Positions 52,653 to 62,365 of a stretch of DNA of 64,000 nt are shown one piece after another. Below the pieces are notes generated by a model. The model was not told the origin of the DNA. It made no database searches and worked only from the letters and a program-made list of their open reading frames with translations. The position numbers were made by a program, and so were the translations under genes. Source of the DNA: Selenomonas sp. (GTDB lineage: Bacteria; Bacillota_C; Negativicutes; Selenomonadales; Selenomonadaceae); contig NZ_JAILPX010000020.1 of NCBI RefSeq assembly GCF_024699275.1, positions 1 to 64,000 of the forward strand, in the 5' to 3' direction. Within the stretch, counting starts at the first letter, position 1. Each line of letters opens with the position of its first letter.

Positions 52653-55163
52653 TCAGATTACGTTCAAAACATCCTGTTCCACATGAAGGGAAACTGCTGA
52701 CTGTTTGGCTAGTTTCAACGTGAGCTGGATGACGATTTCGGTTCCTTCTGTTGGTGTTGAGGTGACGGAGAGGGAACCTTGAAACAGGTCAATCAGATGC
52801 TGAGTGATGGCCAGACTTTGTTCCGGTTCTTGATCGTGGGAAAGTGAGAGCCTTTCTTTGCTGTTAAGCCGCTGGAGGAATTCCTGAGGCATTCCCTGAC
52901 CAGAGTCTTTGATTCGCAGTTCATAATCAGCACAGAGCCAAAAGCTGTGGGCATCCTGTTCCAGTTTCTTTTGATGGTAGGCAAAACCCTTTTGAGCAAG
53001 GGTAACGGCTACGCTGCCTTTCGGCGGAGTAAATTCATAGGCCAGGTTGATGAGATTCAGCAATATCCGTTGCAGGCGATTGTTATCGCAGTATACATAG
53101 GGATTTTCAAGTTGAGCCGTGTAGACCATAAAGTCAATGTTCTTTTCCTGCATCTGCGTGACAAAAATATTTTTTATTTGCTGCAGGCTGTAACGGATAT
53201 CTGTGGGGGCCGGAAATAGTTCCAACTGGCGGGTGTGAATCTTATCGACAAGTTCCATTTCTCTTACCAGATGCAGGAAGTAATGACTGATAGACTCTGC
53301 ATGGCGGAGGCTTTGCCATAGACCTGCCAAATTCTCTGGAGGACATTTTCCCTTGCGCTGCTGATATTCTTGGCCGATGTCCGAGGCCAGTTTCACATAA
53401 CTCATCAGAGCATTCATCATCAGGCCGATATCGTGGGTCATGTTGGCCAGCAATGCGCCTCGGGTCCGGCTGCTGCGTTGTTCTGCTAATACATCTTTAC
53501 TCAGGTCGTGTTCCCGCCGGCGCATGGTGGTAAAGATGTCGGCCATGAACAAAAGAATCAGCAGGATGAGAATGAGTTGAATCGTACTGTTTTGATTGAG
53601 TATGTCGCGTACTGGTGCATAACCACCTTGCTGGGCTAAAGGAATTTTTTCGATGGTAACCTGCTGAAGCCATAGAGATGTGGAAAAGAAATTTAGGAAT
53701 AGGAGTATGGTGCAGAGGGAAAAGGATTTGCCAAAACGTTCCTGTCGATCATGTTTGAAGAGGTACCAGTAATAGATCAGCCCGAGGATACTCCAAATGG
53801 CCAGCATCAGATAGGATTCGGTATCCAGGTCGCTGCCCAGAAGCAGATTGGGAATAATGGGACAGAAAAAGAATAGCAGGGAGACGGTCAAACCAGCTCC
53901 GCCGAGAAGTTTTCCGGAGGACTGGTTTTCGCTCTTGGCCTCCCGATAGCGGCATAGTGATACGTACGCATAGGCGATGGATGCACTGATGGTAATGGCA
54001 TCGACCAGCCAGAGGATAGCGGTGCGTCCCAGGAAGGTGATGGGCAGGGAAATCAGCAGAATCAGGAAAATAGCCCTGCGTGGAGTACCATCTTCAGCAC
54101 TGCTGGCAAATGCGCTGGGCAGCAGATTATCTTTGGCCAGAGATTGAATTAGGAAAGAGCAGCCACGGTAGAAGCCGTTGATGCAGGTGATAATGCCTGC
54201 CAGTACGGTAACGGTTAATAGGACTAAACCTTTAGAGCCTAAGAGACTGCTTATTCCATGGAAAACAGGTAAGGCATCGTTACCTTGAAGCGTTTGCCAA
54301 GCATTCATGTATTCGTGCCAGGTGGCAAATTCAGGTGGTCTGCCAATCACAGCAATGGCGATGGGGAGACAGTAGGCCAGAAATATGGCGGCTACAGAAC
54401 CGGCAATCAATGGGAAGGTACGCTGGATGGGGAAGCGGAATTCTTCACCACCATGGGTAATGGATTCAAAACCGAAGAATAACCAGGGAGCCAGCATCAA
54501 CATGCTGAAAACCTGGAGGAATAGTGTATTGCCGTTATTCGGTTCAAAGGCGGGGTAAAAGCTGGCATGGTTGGGGCTCATGGCCAATACGCCACAGAAG
54601 AGCAGGATGATACCCAGGAATAAGATCAAGGTGAATAGGGTATGTATGGGCCGCTTGGCTCTGCCTGCATATGCAGAAAAGCAGGCAAAAATGATGAGTA
54701 CTAACCAGGTAGTGGCAATCTCACCTGCATAAACGTCAAAACCGGCCACCTGGTAATGGAAGCCCCACTGCAATATATCGCCGCAAAAGAACCGAATCAG
54801 CAGGACCACAGCACTGGCATTGATCCAGATGCAGGCCAGGTAAGCAATGAATAGAGCCCAAGCGGCCAGAAATGCGTGGTCATAGCCCATGACTTCCCGG
54901 ACATAGGCAAAGAAACCGCCGTTGTCCCGATATCTTTGTGCCAATTTACAGAAGTTGGCACCGATAATCAGCATGGATAAGCTTGCCAGGGCAATGGCCA
55001 AAATGCTGCCAACAGGGCCGGCGTGGGGAAGAAACAGATTGCCTGGCAGCATAAAGGCTCCCCAGCCTACGGCACAGCCAAAGGATAACGCCCAAATATT
55101 CAAAGGGTAGAATAGGTGCCCTTTAGCGTCTTTCTGCGGTTCCAGATAGTTTTGCGTGTTCAT
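52653..55163 (-). CDS. Amino-acid permease fused to a degenerate histidine kinase (fusion 1)
   Basis: An 836-residue fusion. Residues about 18-505 form an APC-superfamily amino-acid permease: NIWALSFGCAVGWGAFMLPG in the first segments, APWLFFGFESITHGGEEFRFP near 225-245, and about 12 segments in all, plus an additional pair near 475-545. A kinase-like unit follows: dimerisation helices with His577 (ANMTHDIG, lacking the usual proline after the H-box) and an ATPase domain (about 655-815). The N-box asparagine is Leu707 (NLINLA), the DSGQG motif is kept (753-757), and no G2 glycine loop is recognisable. It may be a poor or inactive kinase working with fusion 2, whose ATG it overlaps by four bases. 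No receiver domain. Confidence 0.87.
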   Translation of the reverse strand: MNTQNYLEPQKDAKGHLFYPLNIWALSFGCAVGWGAFMLPGNLFLPHAGPVGSILAIALASLSMLIIGANFCKLAQRYRDNGGFFAYVREVMGYDHAFLAAWALFIAYLACIWINASAVVLLIRFFCGDILQWGFHYQVAGFDVYAGEIATTWLVLIIFACFSAYAGRAKRPIHTLFTLILFLGIILLFCGVLAMSPNHASFYPAFEPNNGNTLFLQVFSMLMLAPWLFFGFESITHGGEEFRFPIQRTFPLIAGSVAAIFLAYCLPIAIAVIGRPPEFATWHEYMNAWQTLQGNDALPVFHGISSLLGSKGLVLLTVTVLAGIITCINGFYRGCSFLIQSLAKDNLLPSAFASSAEDGTPRRAIFLILLISLPITFLGRTAILWLVDAITISASIAYAYVSLCRYREAKSENQSSGKLLGGAGLTVSLLFFFCPIIPNLLLGSDLDTESYLMLAIWSILGLIYYWYLFKHDRQERFGKSFSLCTILLFLNFFSTSLWLQQVTIEKIPLAQQGGYAPVRDILNQNSTIQLILILLILLFMADIFTTMRRREHDLSKDVLAEQRSSRTRGALLANMTHDIGLMMNALMSYVKLASDIGQEYQQRKGKCPPENLAGLWQSLRHAESISHYFLHLVREMELVDKIHTRQLELFPAPTDIRYSLQQIKNIFVTQMQEKNIDFMVYTAQLENPYVYCDNNRLQRILLNLINLAYEFTPPKGSVAVTLAQKGFAYHQKKLEQDAHSFWLCADYELRIKDSGQGMPQEFLQRLNSKERLSLSHDQEPEQSLAITQHLIDLFQGSLSVTSTPTEGTEIVIQLTLKLAKQSAVSLHVEQDVLNVI

Positions 55164-57661
55164 AGCTTTTCTCCTTCTTGCTTGCTGGCTATAGTTGCAG
55201 TGTTGTTTTCAGCAGCAATGGTCAGCGGAAGCTGAATAATCAGTTCTTTGCCCATTCCTTGGCCGGGAATCGTGCTGATTTTCATTGTGCCTCCCATAAG
55301 GTTGACCAGCCCTTTGGTAATGTGCAGTCCCCCAAGATTGGTGATTTCGGGGTCGAAGGGCTGGGATAGGTGTTGGACTATAGCCGGTGGCATATTGCTT
55401 CCTGAATCCTGAATGTGAAGTTCGTAGGTGGCTTTATCTGGTGAAACAGGTGTTTCCAATAGCGTAACCATGACACCGCCGTCTTTGGGCGTATATTCCC
55501 AGGCATTGCTGATCAGGTTGAGCAATATTCGTTCCAATCGTTGAACATCTCCACAGACGAGGGGATGGGGAAGATTGATCGGATATACTTCAAAGAAGAT
55601 GTTCTTTTCCTGCATCTGAACGACGAACAGATCTTTTATTTCCTGGAGGATCTGACGCCAGTCGAAGGTATCCATATGCAGTTGGATGCGGTTATCGTCA
55701 TCAGCATTTGTTGGCGTACAAGCAGCATCTGGCTGGGCATTGGCAGGATTATGCAGCATATTGTCAATCATGGACATCAGGTGCTGGTTATGTGCATCAA
55801 GTTTGCCCAGACAATCATTAAGGCGATCGGGGATCTGGCTGGGGCAGTTTTCTTCGGGGCATACGGTGCAGATGGTGCAGTTTTCCAGAGCCATGTGTAC
55901 AGAGGTTTGGACGGCTTCCATGGGGATACGGATATCGTGGGCAAGATTGGCCAGATACGTATTCTGCGCTTGGTTGACTTCATACTGCTGCAATCTGGAC
56001 TGTGTTGTTTTTCGTTCCCGCCTTTTTAATGTAATGAAAATATTGGCCATCAACAGAAGAATGACCATAATCATGCCGATCTGGACCATGCTGTCGTTAA
56101 TCAGGCTTTGGTAAGCAAAGGCATTATCGTTACTGAGGGATTCTTTTAGCCGTTGTTCGGCCATCAGCCGCAGCCAAATGCTGGTGGAAAAGAAATTCAG
56201 GAATAGGATTATGATGCACATGGAGGTGCTATGACCAAAGCGGTCGTGGGTATCGTGTTTGAAGCAATACCAATAGTAGATAAACCCCAGCAGACTCCAT
56301 AGGGATAGCATGAGATAGGATTCTGTTTCCAAATTGCCATCCAGCAGCAGGTCGGGAAGGAGCGGACAGAAGAAGAATAAGGCCGAAATCAGTACGCCGA
56401 TGACGCCCAGAATCTTACCCTGAAGATTGTCCTCTTTTTTGGCCGTAAGATATGCACAGAGAGAAACGTAGCCGTAAGCTACAGAGCCGGCAACAGTCAG
56501 GATATCACTGAGCCAGACAAGGGATATCCGTCCCAGCAGGGGGATGAATAGGGAGATAAGCATGACAAAGATAATGGCATTGCGCGGGGTCTCATCGTCA
56601 GCCTGCCGGGTGAACCAGGGTGGAAGAATGTCGGCGCGGCCCATGAAGAGAAGCAGACGGCCTGTGGTACGATAGAGTCCAAACAGGCTGGTGATGATGG
56701 CGCTGGCAATGGACAGGCAGAGCAGTGCCAGTCCATTCATGCCGAAAATGGCATAGACGCTATGGAATACGGGAAGACTTGCCAAGCCTTCAAGACTGGG
56801 ACGGCTGGCCATATAACTTGTCCAGGAAGGATATTCCGGAGGGATGGACATGACTGCCATAGCTGCCAGCAGAATGTAAATCAGGCCGCCAGACAATACT
56901 GCGGCAACCACGATGGGGAAAAGCTTTTTGCTGGAAAATTGAAAGTCATCACAGGCATGGGTGACGGCTTCAAAGCCAAAGAACATCCAGGGGGCTAACA
57001 TGACCATGCTGAACACCTGCATAATGGGGGAGGTATAAAGCTGAAAAGAAGGGGTGAAAACATCCGTTCCCGTATGAATGAACAGACCGGCAAAGAGAAT
57101 GATGACCGTAAGCAGCAGGGTGATGGCGAATAAGGGATTGATTTTTTTCACAAACCTGCCGCCATAACAGGAAATGAGACCGAAGGCCAGAATGATTATC
57201 CAGGTGGCAATCAATTCACCAAGATAAACATCAAATCCGGCAATGGTGTAGAGATATTCCCAGGATAGCACATCCCCAAACAGGAAACGAATCAATAGGA
57301 TATTGGCCGTTACATTGACCCAGAGGATGGATAGATAGGCGATAATTAGTATCCAGGCTACAAGAAAGGCATGATCGTGGCCCAGTATATTGCGGGTATA
57401 GGCAACAATGCCCCCATCGTCATGATACTTTTCGGACAGACGGCAGAAATTGGCACCAATGACAAGCAACAAGGCGGTGCTGATTGCCATCGCAATCATG
57501 GTGCCCAAGGGACCGGCTGTGGGAATGAAAAGATTGGCCGGAACCATAAATGCGCCCCAGCCAACAGCACATCCCAAAGACAGGGCCCAAACATTTAAGG
57601 GAGATAGCAGATGAGCTTGGTTTCTGCCGGCAGAGTTTGTTTTATAGTCTGATTTATCCAT
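55160..57661 (-). CDS. Amino-acid permease fused to a histidine kinase with a four-cysteine motif (fusion 2)
   Basis: An 833-residue paralogue of the next gene with the same layout: APC permease (about 18-500), an additional membrane segment (about 523-545), then a kinase-like domain. Its H-box is closer to standard (ANLAHDIRIP, His575), and the N-box asparagine is present (NLISNA, Asn719), but the DxGxG motif reads DSGSN (752-756). A short insertion after the H-helix carries C-x2-C-x2-C-x4-C (Cys595, 598, 601, 606), spaced like a metal or iron-sulfur site; fusion 1 lacks it. The ATG at 57661 follows a short gap of 16 bases after the cheB-like gene. Confidence 0.87.
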   Translation of the reverse strand: MDKSDYKTNSAGRNQAHLLSPLNVWALSLGCAVGWGAFMVPANLFIPTAGPLGTMIAMAISTALLLVIGANFCRLSEKYHDDGGIVAYTRNILGHDHAFLVAWILIIAYLSILWVNVTANILLIRFLFGDVLSWEYLYTIAGFDVYLGELIATWIIILAFGLISCYGGRFVKKINPLFAITLLLTVIILFAGLFIHTGTDVFTPSFQLYTSPIMQVFSMVMLAPWMFFGFEAVTHACDDFQFSSKKLFPIVVAAVLSGGLIYILLAAMAVMSIPPEYPSWTSYMASRPSLEGLASLPVFHSVYAIFGMNGLALLCLSIASAIITSLFGLYRTTGRLLLFMGRADILPPWFTRQADDETPRNAIIFVMLISLFIPLLGRISLVWLSDILTVAGSVAYGYVSLCAYLTAKKEDNLQGKILGVIGVLISALFFFCPLLPDLLLDGNLETESYLMLSLWSLLGFIYYWYCFKHDTHDRFGHSTSMCIIILFLNFFSTSIWLRLMAEQRLKESLSNDNAFAYQSLINDSMVQIGMIMVILLLMANIFITLKRRERKTTQSRLQQYEVNQAQNTYLANLAHDIRIPMEAVQTSVHMALENCTICTVCPEENCPSQIPDRLNDCLGKLDAHNQHLMSMIDNMLHNPANAQPDAACTPTNADDDNRIQLHMDTFDWRQILQEIKDLFVVQMQEKNIFFEVYPINLPHPLVCGDVQRLERILLNLISNAWEYTPKDGGVMVTLLETPVSPDKATYELHIQDSGSNMPPAIVQHLSQPFDPEITNLGGLHITKGLVNLMGGTMKISTIPGQGMGKELIIQLPLTIAAENNTATIASKQEGEKL

Positions 57662-57677
57662 CGTTCTACTCCTTTAT

Positions 57678-58778
57678 CTAGCGGACAATCTTACAAATGG
57701 CATCGGCGATGCAGAGCAAGGGCAGCTGCTGTTCCACTGCGCCTATTTCAAAAGCTACGCGGGGCATGCCATAGACGGTACTGGAGGCCGCATCCTGACC
57801 GATTGTAGGGGAGCCTTGCTGCCGCATTTTCAAAAGGCCGGCGGCGCCGTCTTTGCCGATGCCTGTGAGGATTATCCCCAGGGCCTTATTGCCTGCTGCC
57901 TCTGCCACGCTGTCAAAGAGTACATCTACAGCCGGGCAGACGCTGTGGATCGGGGGGCCAGGCTTGCATTCGATCCGATAGTGGGAACCCTGGCGGGTAA
58001 TAGACATGTGTTTTCCACCAGGGGCAATATATACGTGATTGGGCTTAACGACATCGCCGTCAGCAGCTTCTTTGATGGTAAGCTGGCATTCCGAGTTTAG
58101 GCGTTCAGAAAATAAGCGGGAAAACATGGGCGGGATGTGTTGGACAATCACGATGCCAGGCAAGGGGGGCACCAAAGGCGTGATGAGGGCGGAAATCGCT
58201 TCCGTGCCGCCTGTGGATGCACCAATGGCAATTAAGTCGATTTGCCCGCTTCGGGGTGGAATGCGAAGAATGGGGGAGACGGTGGGCGCTGCCGCTGTGA
58301 CAGGTGGCGGCATAGGCATAGGACGTGGTGCTGGCCTTGGTGCAAAGCGGGGAGCCGGTGATGCTGCAGAGCTGCGTGGAGGTGTTTGCCCATCTGCTTT
58401 GCTGCGAATGGCCTGTATGACCCCATTGTAGAAAGCATCCATAGGCTGGCCTACAGAAGGTTTTTTGAGGTAATGGGCGGCGCCTAAAAATTTTGCTGTC
58501 CGGGAAACATTGTCCGAAATACCGTAGGTGGTAATGGGGACCTGAGGAAAGGTCTTGACCAGTAGTGGCAAGAATTTTTCCTGATTGACCAGCATGGCAC
58601 CAAGGGCGAAATTCATGATAATCGCTGTGGGCCTGAAAGACTGTAAAAGCTTTAATGCTTCGGCAGGCTGCGAGGCATGACCTACTGAGCTTCCAGCGGG
58701 CAGGCGATGGTTGAGTTCCTGTACCAGGGCATTCTGAAAGGTTATGGAGTTGTCAATTACGAAAACCTGTATGCCCAT
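57678..58778 (-). CDS. cheB: CheB-like protein-glutamate methylesterase with degenerate receiver
   Basis: A 366-residue CheB: receiver-like domain (about 1-120), a proline-rich linker (about 130-165), and the methylesterase (about 175-366). The esterase triad is complete: GASTGGTEAI (Ser), VQHIPPMFSR (His) and TGIGKDGAAG (Asp), so it should remove methyl groups from chemoreceptors. The receiver is unusual: the phosphoacceptor aspartate is Asn56 (TAIIMNFALG) and the acidic pair is Asp9-Asn10. Phosphorylation by CheA is therefore unlikely. It is the first gene of the operon with the two permease-kinase fusions; the ATG follows AAGGAGGAC. Confidence 0.9.
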   Translation of the reverse strand: MGIQVFVIDNSITFQNALVQELNHRLPAGSSVGHASQPAEALKLLQSFRPTAIIMNFALGAMLVNQEKFLPLLVKTFPQVPITTYGISDNVSRTAKFLGAAHYLKKPSVGQPMDAFYNGVIQAIRSKADGQTPPRSSAASPAPRFAPRPAPRPMPMPPPVTAAAPTVSPILRIPPRSGQIDLIAIGASTGGTEAISALITPLVPPLPGIVIVQHIPPMFSRLFSERLNSECQLTIKEAADGDVVKPNHVYIAPGGKHMSITRQGSHYRIECKPGPPIHSVCPAVDVLFDSVAEAAGNKALGIILTGIGKDGAAGLLKMRQQGSPTIGQDAASSTVYGMPRVAFEIGAVEQQLPLLCIADAICKIVR

Positions 58779-58927
58779 AGTGTCCTCCTTAGCGATAAAT
58801 AATCCGTTACTTCCTATTTCAATTTTTTCAGTAAATTTCCTTCAAAATAGGGCGAATTAATTTTTTTGTGGTTGTTTTCTGATAAATTGACATCTGTCCT
58901 GTTTTTTGCTATTCTGTTACCGTTATA

Positions 58928-58999
58928 TTCTTGTATAAGCCCATTAATACGGGATGGGCGTTTCTACAGGCAACCGTAAATTGTCACAGTCTACAGGAA
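58928..58999 (+). ncRNA. Purine (guanine-class) riboswitch aptamer
   Basis: P1 is formed by 58928-58935 with 58992-58999 (TTCTTGTA / TACAGGAA). P2 is GCCCAT / ATGGGC, J2/3 is GTTTCTAC with the invariant core, and P3 is GGCAA / TTGTC with loop CCGTAAAT-like, as in the B. subtilis xpt element. The base before the 3' strand of P1, the specificity position (C74 in xpt), is C, indicating guanine or hypoxanthine. It lies about 100 bases before a purine permease gene. I could not assign a clear terminator or anti-terminator pairing downstream. Confidence 0.88.
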
Positions 59000-59099
59000 A
59001 ATCGAGCTTTTTCATTTGGAAATATTTAGAAGGCTTTCTTTTTCTGGGCAGATTGATGGGATGATTTTCTTGCCGAGAAAGAGGAGGCTTTTATTTTTT

Positions 59100-60431
59100 A
59101 TGCAAGCACAAGCAAGTCAGTCTTTTCTGGAGCGTTTCTTTAAGCTGCGGGAAAAAGGGACCACGGTACGCACAGAGGTTATCGCTGGTTTCACAACCTT
59201 TATTGCTCTGGCCTATATCATGTTCGTCAATCCGAATATCTTGGCCGATGCTGGTGTGCCCAAGGAAGCGGCCATTGCTTCTACCATTTGGATTGCTGCT
59301 CTGTCGACGTTGATGATGGGGGTTTTTGCCAATTATCCTGTGGCTTTGGCACCGGGGATGGGACTCAATGCATTTTTTGCTTATTACGTATGCGGTGTTT
59401 TAGGACTGCACTGGACAGTGGCTTTGGGTGCCGTTTTTTTCTCCGGGCTGCTGTTTTTGATCCTGACCATCAGTCATGTACGTCAGGCGATTATCAACGC
59501 TGTGCCGCAGAATTTGCGCGTGGCCATTGGCGTAGGCATAGGCTTGTTTATTGCCTTTATCGGCTTGAAGGGGACGGGCCTTATTGTCAGTGATCCGGCA
59601 ACCTTTATCACGCTGGGAAGCGTGACAAAACCGGAAACGGCAATGTCCATATTTGGACTCGTGCTCACAGGTGTGCTGATGGCCCGGGAAGTGCAGGGCT
59701 CCATTCTCATTGGGATTATGGCAACTACGCTTTTATCCATGGTGCTGGGGTATTCGCCAGTACCGCATGGCTTTACGGATGTAATCAGCACCAGCCTGCC
59801 GCATATGGGCGAAACCTTTGGAAAATTGGATATCATGGGGGCTTGGAACTATGGTATCCTCTCGATCATTTTCACCTTTACGGTGGTGGAACTTTTCGAT
59901 AATATGGGAACACTGATTGGCTTGACGGCAAAAGCCAAGCTGGTCAAAGCCGATGGCGAGATTGAAAACCTTGACCGCGCCTTGAATACCGATGCTGTCG
60001 GTACGATTTTTTCCGCTATCTTTGGTACATCTACGGTTACGTCCTACATTGAAAGTGCTGCAGGTATTGCTGCCGGTGGTAAGACTGGTCTGACTGCTGT
60101 AACAGTTGCCCTGCTGTTCCTGGTGTCTTTGCTCTTTGCGCCATTGATTGGCCTGGTGCCGGGGTATGCCACAGCACCTCCGCTTATCCTGGTAGGGGCG
60201 TTGATGATGTCAGAAGTCGGTAAGGTGAATTTTGCAGATTTTACGGATGGACTGCCCGCCTTCCTAACCATCATCATGATGCCCATGACCTCATCCATTG
60301 CCAACGGTTTTGCGTTCGGTTTCATCAGTTATGCGTTCATGAAATCCCTTTCCGGTAAAGCAAAAGAGGTCAGCCCCATCATGTGGCTGGTGAGCATAGC
60401 TTTCATGATCAATTTGTTCATGCGTTCCTGA
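59100..60431 (+). CDS. NCS2 purine permease (hypoxanthine/guanine type)
   Basis: A 443-residue membrane permease of the NCS2/AzgA-PbuG group that imports guanine, hypoxanthine or adenine. Family features are TEVIAGFTTFIALAYIMFVNP, ALAPGMGLNAFFAY, AIGVGIGLFIAFIGLKG, and VELFDNMGTLIGLTAKAKLV with the substrate-contacting acidic residue, then FGTSTVTSYIESAAGI. ATG 59100 has AGGAGG 12 bases upstream. The guanine riboswitch in its leader supports a guanine/hypoxanthine substrate. Confidence 0.93.
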   Translation: MQAQASQSFLERFFKLREKGTTVRTEVIAGFTTFIALAYIMFVNPNILADAGVPKEAAIASTIWIAALSTLMMGVFANYPVALAPGMGLNAFFAYYVCGVLGLHWTVALGAVFFSGLLFLILTISHVRQAIINAVPQNLRVAIGVGIGLFIAFIGLKGTGLIVSDPATFITLGSVTKPETAMSIFGLVLTGVLMAREVQGSILIGIMATTLLSMVLGYSPVPHGFTDVISTSLPHMGETFGKLDIMGAWNYGILSIIFTFTVVELFDNMGTLIGLTAKAKLVKADGEIENLDRALNTDAVGTIFSAIFGTSTVTSYIESAAGIAAGGKTGLTAVTVALLFLVSLLFAPLIGLVPGYATAPPLILVGALMMSEVGKVNFADFTDGLPAFLTIIMMPMTSSIANGFAFGFISYAFMKSLSGKAKEVSPIMWLVSIAFMINLFMRS

Positions 60432-60437
60432 AGAGTT

Positions 60438-60463
60438 TAAGTTTTGTAAGATTTTGCCGATAT
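60438..60463 (+). promoter_or_regulatory. Sigma-28 (SigD/FliA)-type promoter of yjfB
   Basis: TAAG (60438-60441), 15 bases, then CCGATAT (60457-60463), matching the SigD consensus TAAA-N15-CCGATAT at all but one position. It lies just past the permease stop and 52 bp before the yjfB start. Confidence 0.82.
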
Positions 60464-60514
60464 ATAGAATAGCACAAGGAAGTGCTGCTTCAGTTAGCTG
60501 AGGAGGTGCGGATA

Positions 60515-60691
60515 ATGGATATGAGTATCGCCGCTATGTCGGTGGGTATGCATCAGGGGCAGGCTATGCAGGATATGGGTATGGCTGTCCTGAAGATGGC
60601 CATGGATACCACGGAAGTTGCTACGGAAGAAATGCTGGAGGAACTTTCCGTTGACCCAAACCTGGGCACGATGGTGGATATTCAGGCGTAA
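60515..60691 (+). CDS. YjfB-family putative motility protein
   Basis: A 58-residue protein of the YjfB family, linked to motility in Bacillota and controlled by SigD in Bacillus. It is methionine- and alanine-rich: MDMSIAAMSVGMHQGQAMQD, then a helical MGMAVLKMAMDTTE segment. ATG 60515 follows AGGAGGTG. It sits behind the sigma-28-type promoter, and a terminator follows at once, so it is a single-gene motility-class unit. Function unknown. Confidence 0.85.
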   Translation: MDMSIAAMSVGMHQGQAMQDMGMAVLKMAMDTTEVATEEMLEELSVDPNLGTMVDIQA

Positions 60692-60697
60692 GGAAGG

Positions 60698-60740
60698 CTG
60701 CTGTATCATGGTCTTTGGTACTGTGATACAGCAGTCTTTG
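60698..60740 (+). terminator. Terminator of yjfB
   Basis: An 11-bp perfect inverted repeat (CTGCTGTATCA / TGATACAGCAG) with a 15-base loop, followed by a T-rich stretch. Confidence 0.8.
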
Positions 60741-60869
60741 TTTATGCGAAACTTCTTGGATGACATGTATTTAAAAGATTTTTTATAGAGTGGTATAGGG
60801 AAACGCCGATACAGCCGCGGTAATTTTATATCCGGTTTTGTGTTTCTGCCTGATTTGTGGTATCATTTA

Positions 60870-60909
60870 CAGTTGGTAGTGGTCTATCATCTGACCACTG
60901 AGACAGCTG
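60870..60909 (+). promoter_or_regulatory. Structured leader before tgt
   Basis: A 7-bp perfect inner stem (AGTGGTC / GACCACT, 8-base loop) lies inside a 6-bp outer pairing (CAGTTG / CAGCTG with one G-U pair), ending 10 bases before the ribosome site AGGAGG. A TATCAT -10 candidate at 60861 would start transcription near the first base of the structure. It does not match a known queuosine riboswitch core. Confidence 0.45.
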
Positions 60910-60910
60910 A

Positions 60911-62044
<1,134 letters not shown>

Positions 62045-62074
62045 TTTATTATTTTTTAAGAAGAGGTGCTTATT

Positions 62075-62362
62075 ATGACTCCGGAAACCATGACAGCTTT
62101 GGGCACTTGGGGCCCTATCTTCGTGATGATTGCAATTTTCTATTTTCTTTTGTATCGGCCGCAAAAGGCAGCGCAAAAACGACGCATGAGCATGCTGGAT
62201 ACCTTGGAAAAGGGAAACAAGGTGATGACCATCGGCGGTATCTATGGCACCATCACGAGTATTGATGAGAAGATAATCAAACTGAAGATTGCAGAGAATA
62301 CCGTGATTGAGGTTTCCCGAGCTTCCATCAATGCCAATATCACGCAAGATAAACAGGGTTGA
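62075..62362 (+). CDS. yajC: Preprotein translocase subunit YajC
   Basis: A 95-residue protein with one membrane segment near residues 13-30 (FVMIAIFYFLLYRPQKAAQKRR, the family hallmark), followed by a cytoplasmic beta domain with GNKVMTIGGIYGTITSI. It associates with SecDF. ATG 62075 lies behind AGAGGTG. Located 30 bases after tgt, the common tgt-yajC order. Confidence 0.94.
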   Translation: MTPETMTALGTWGPIFVMIAIFYFLLYRPQKAAQKRRMSMLDTLEKGNKVMTIGGIYGTITSIDEKIIKLKIAENTVIEVSRASINANITQDKQG

Positions 62363-62365
62363 GTC

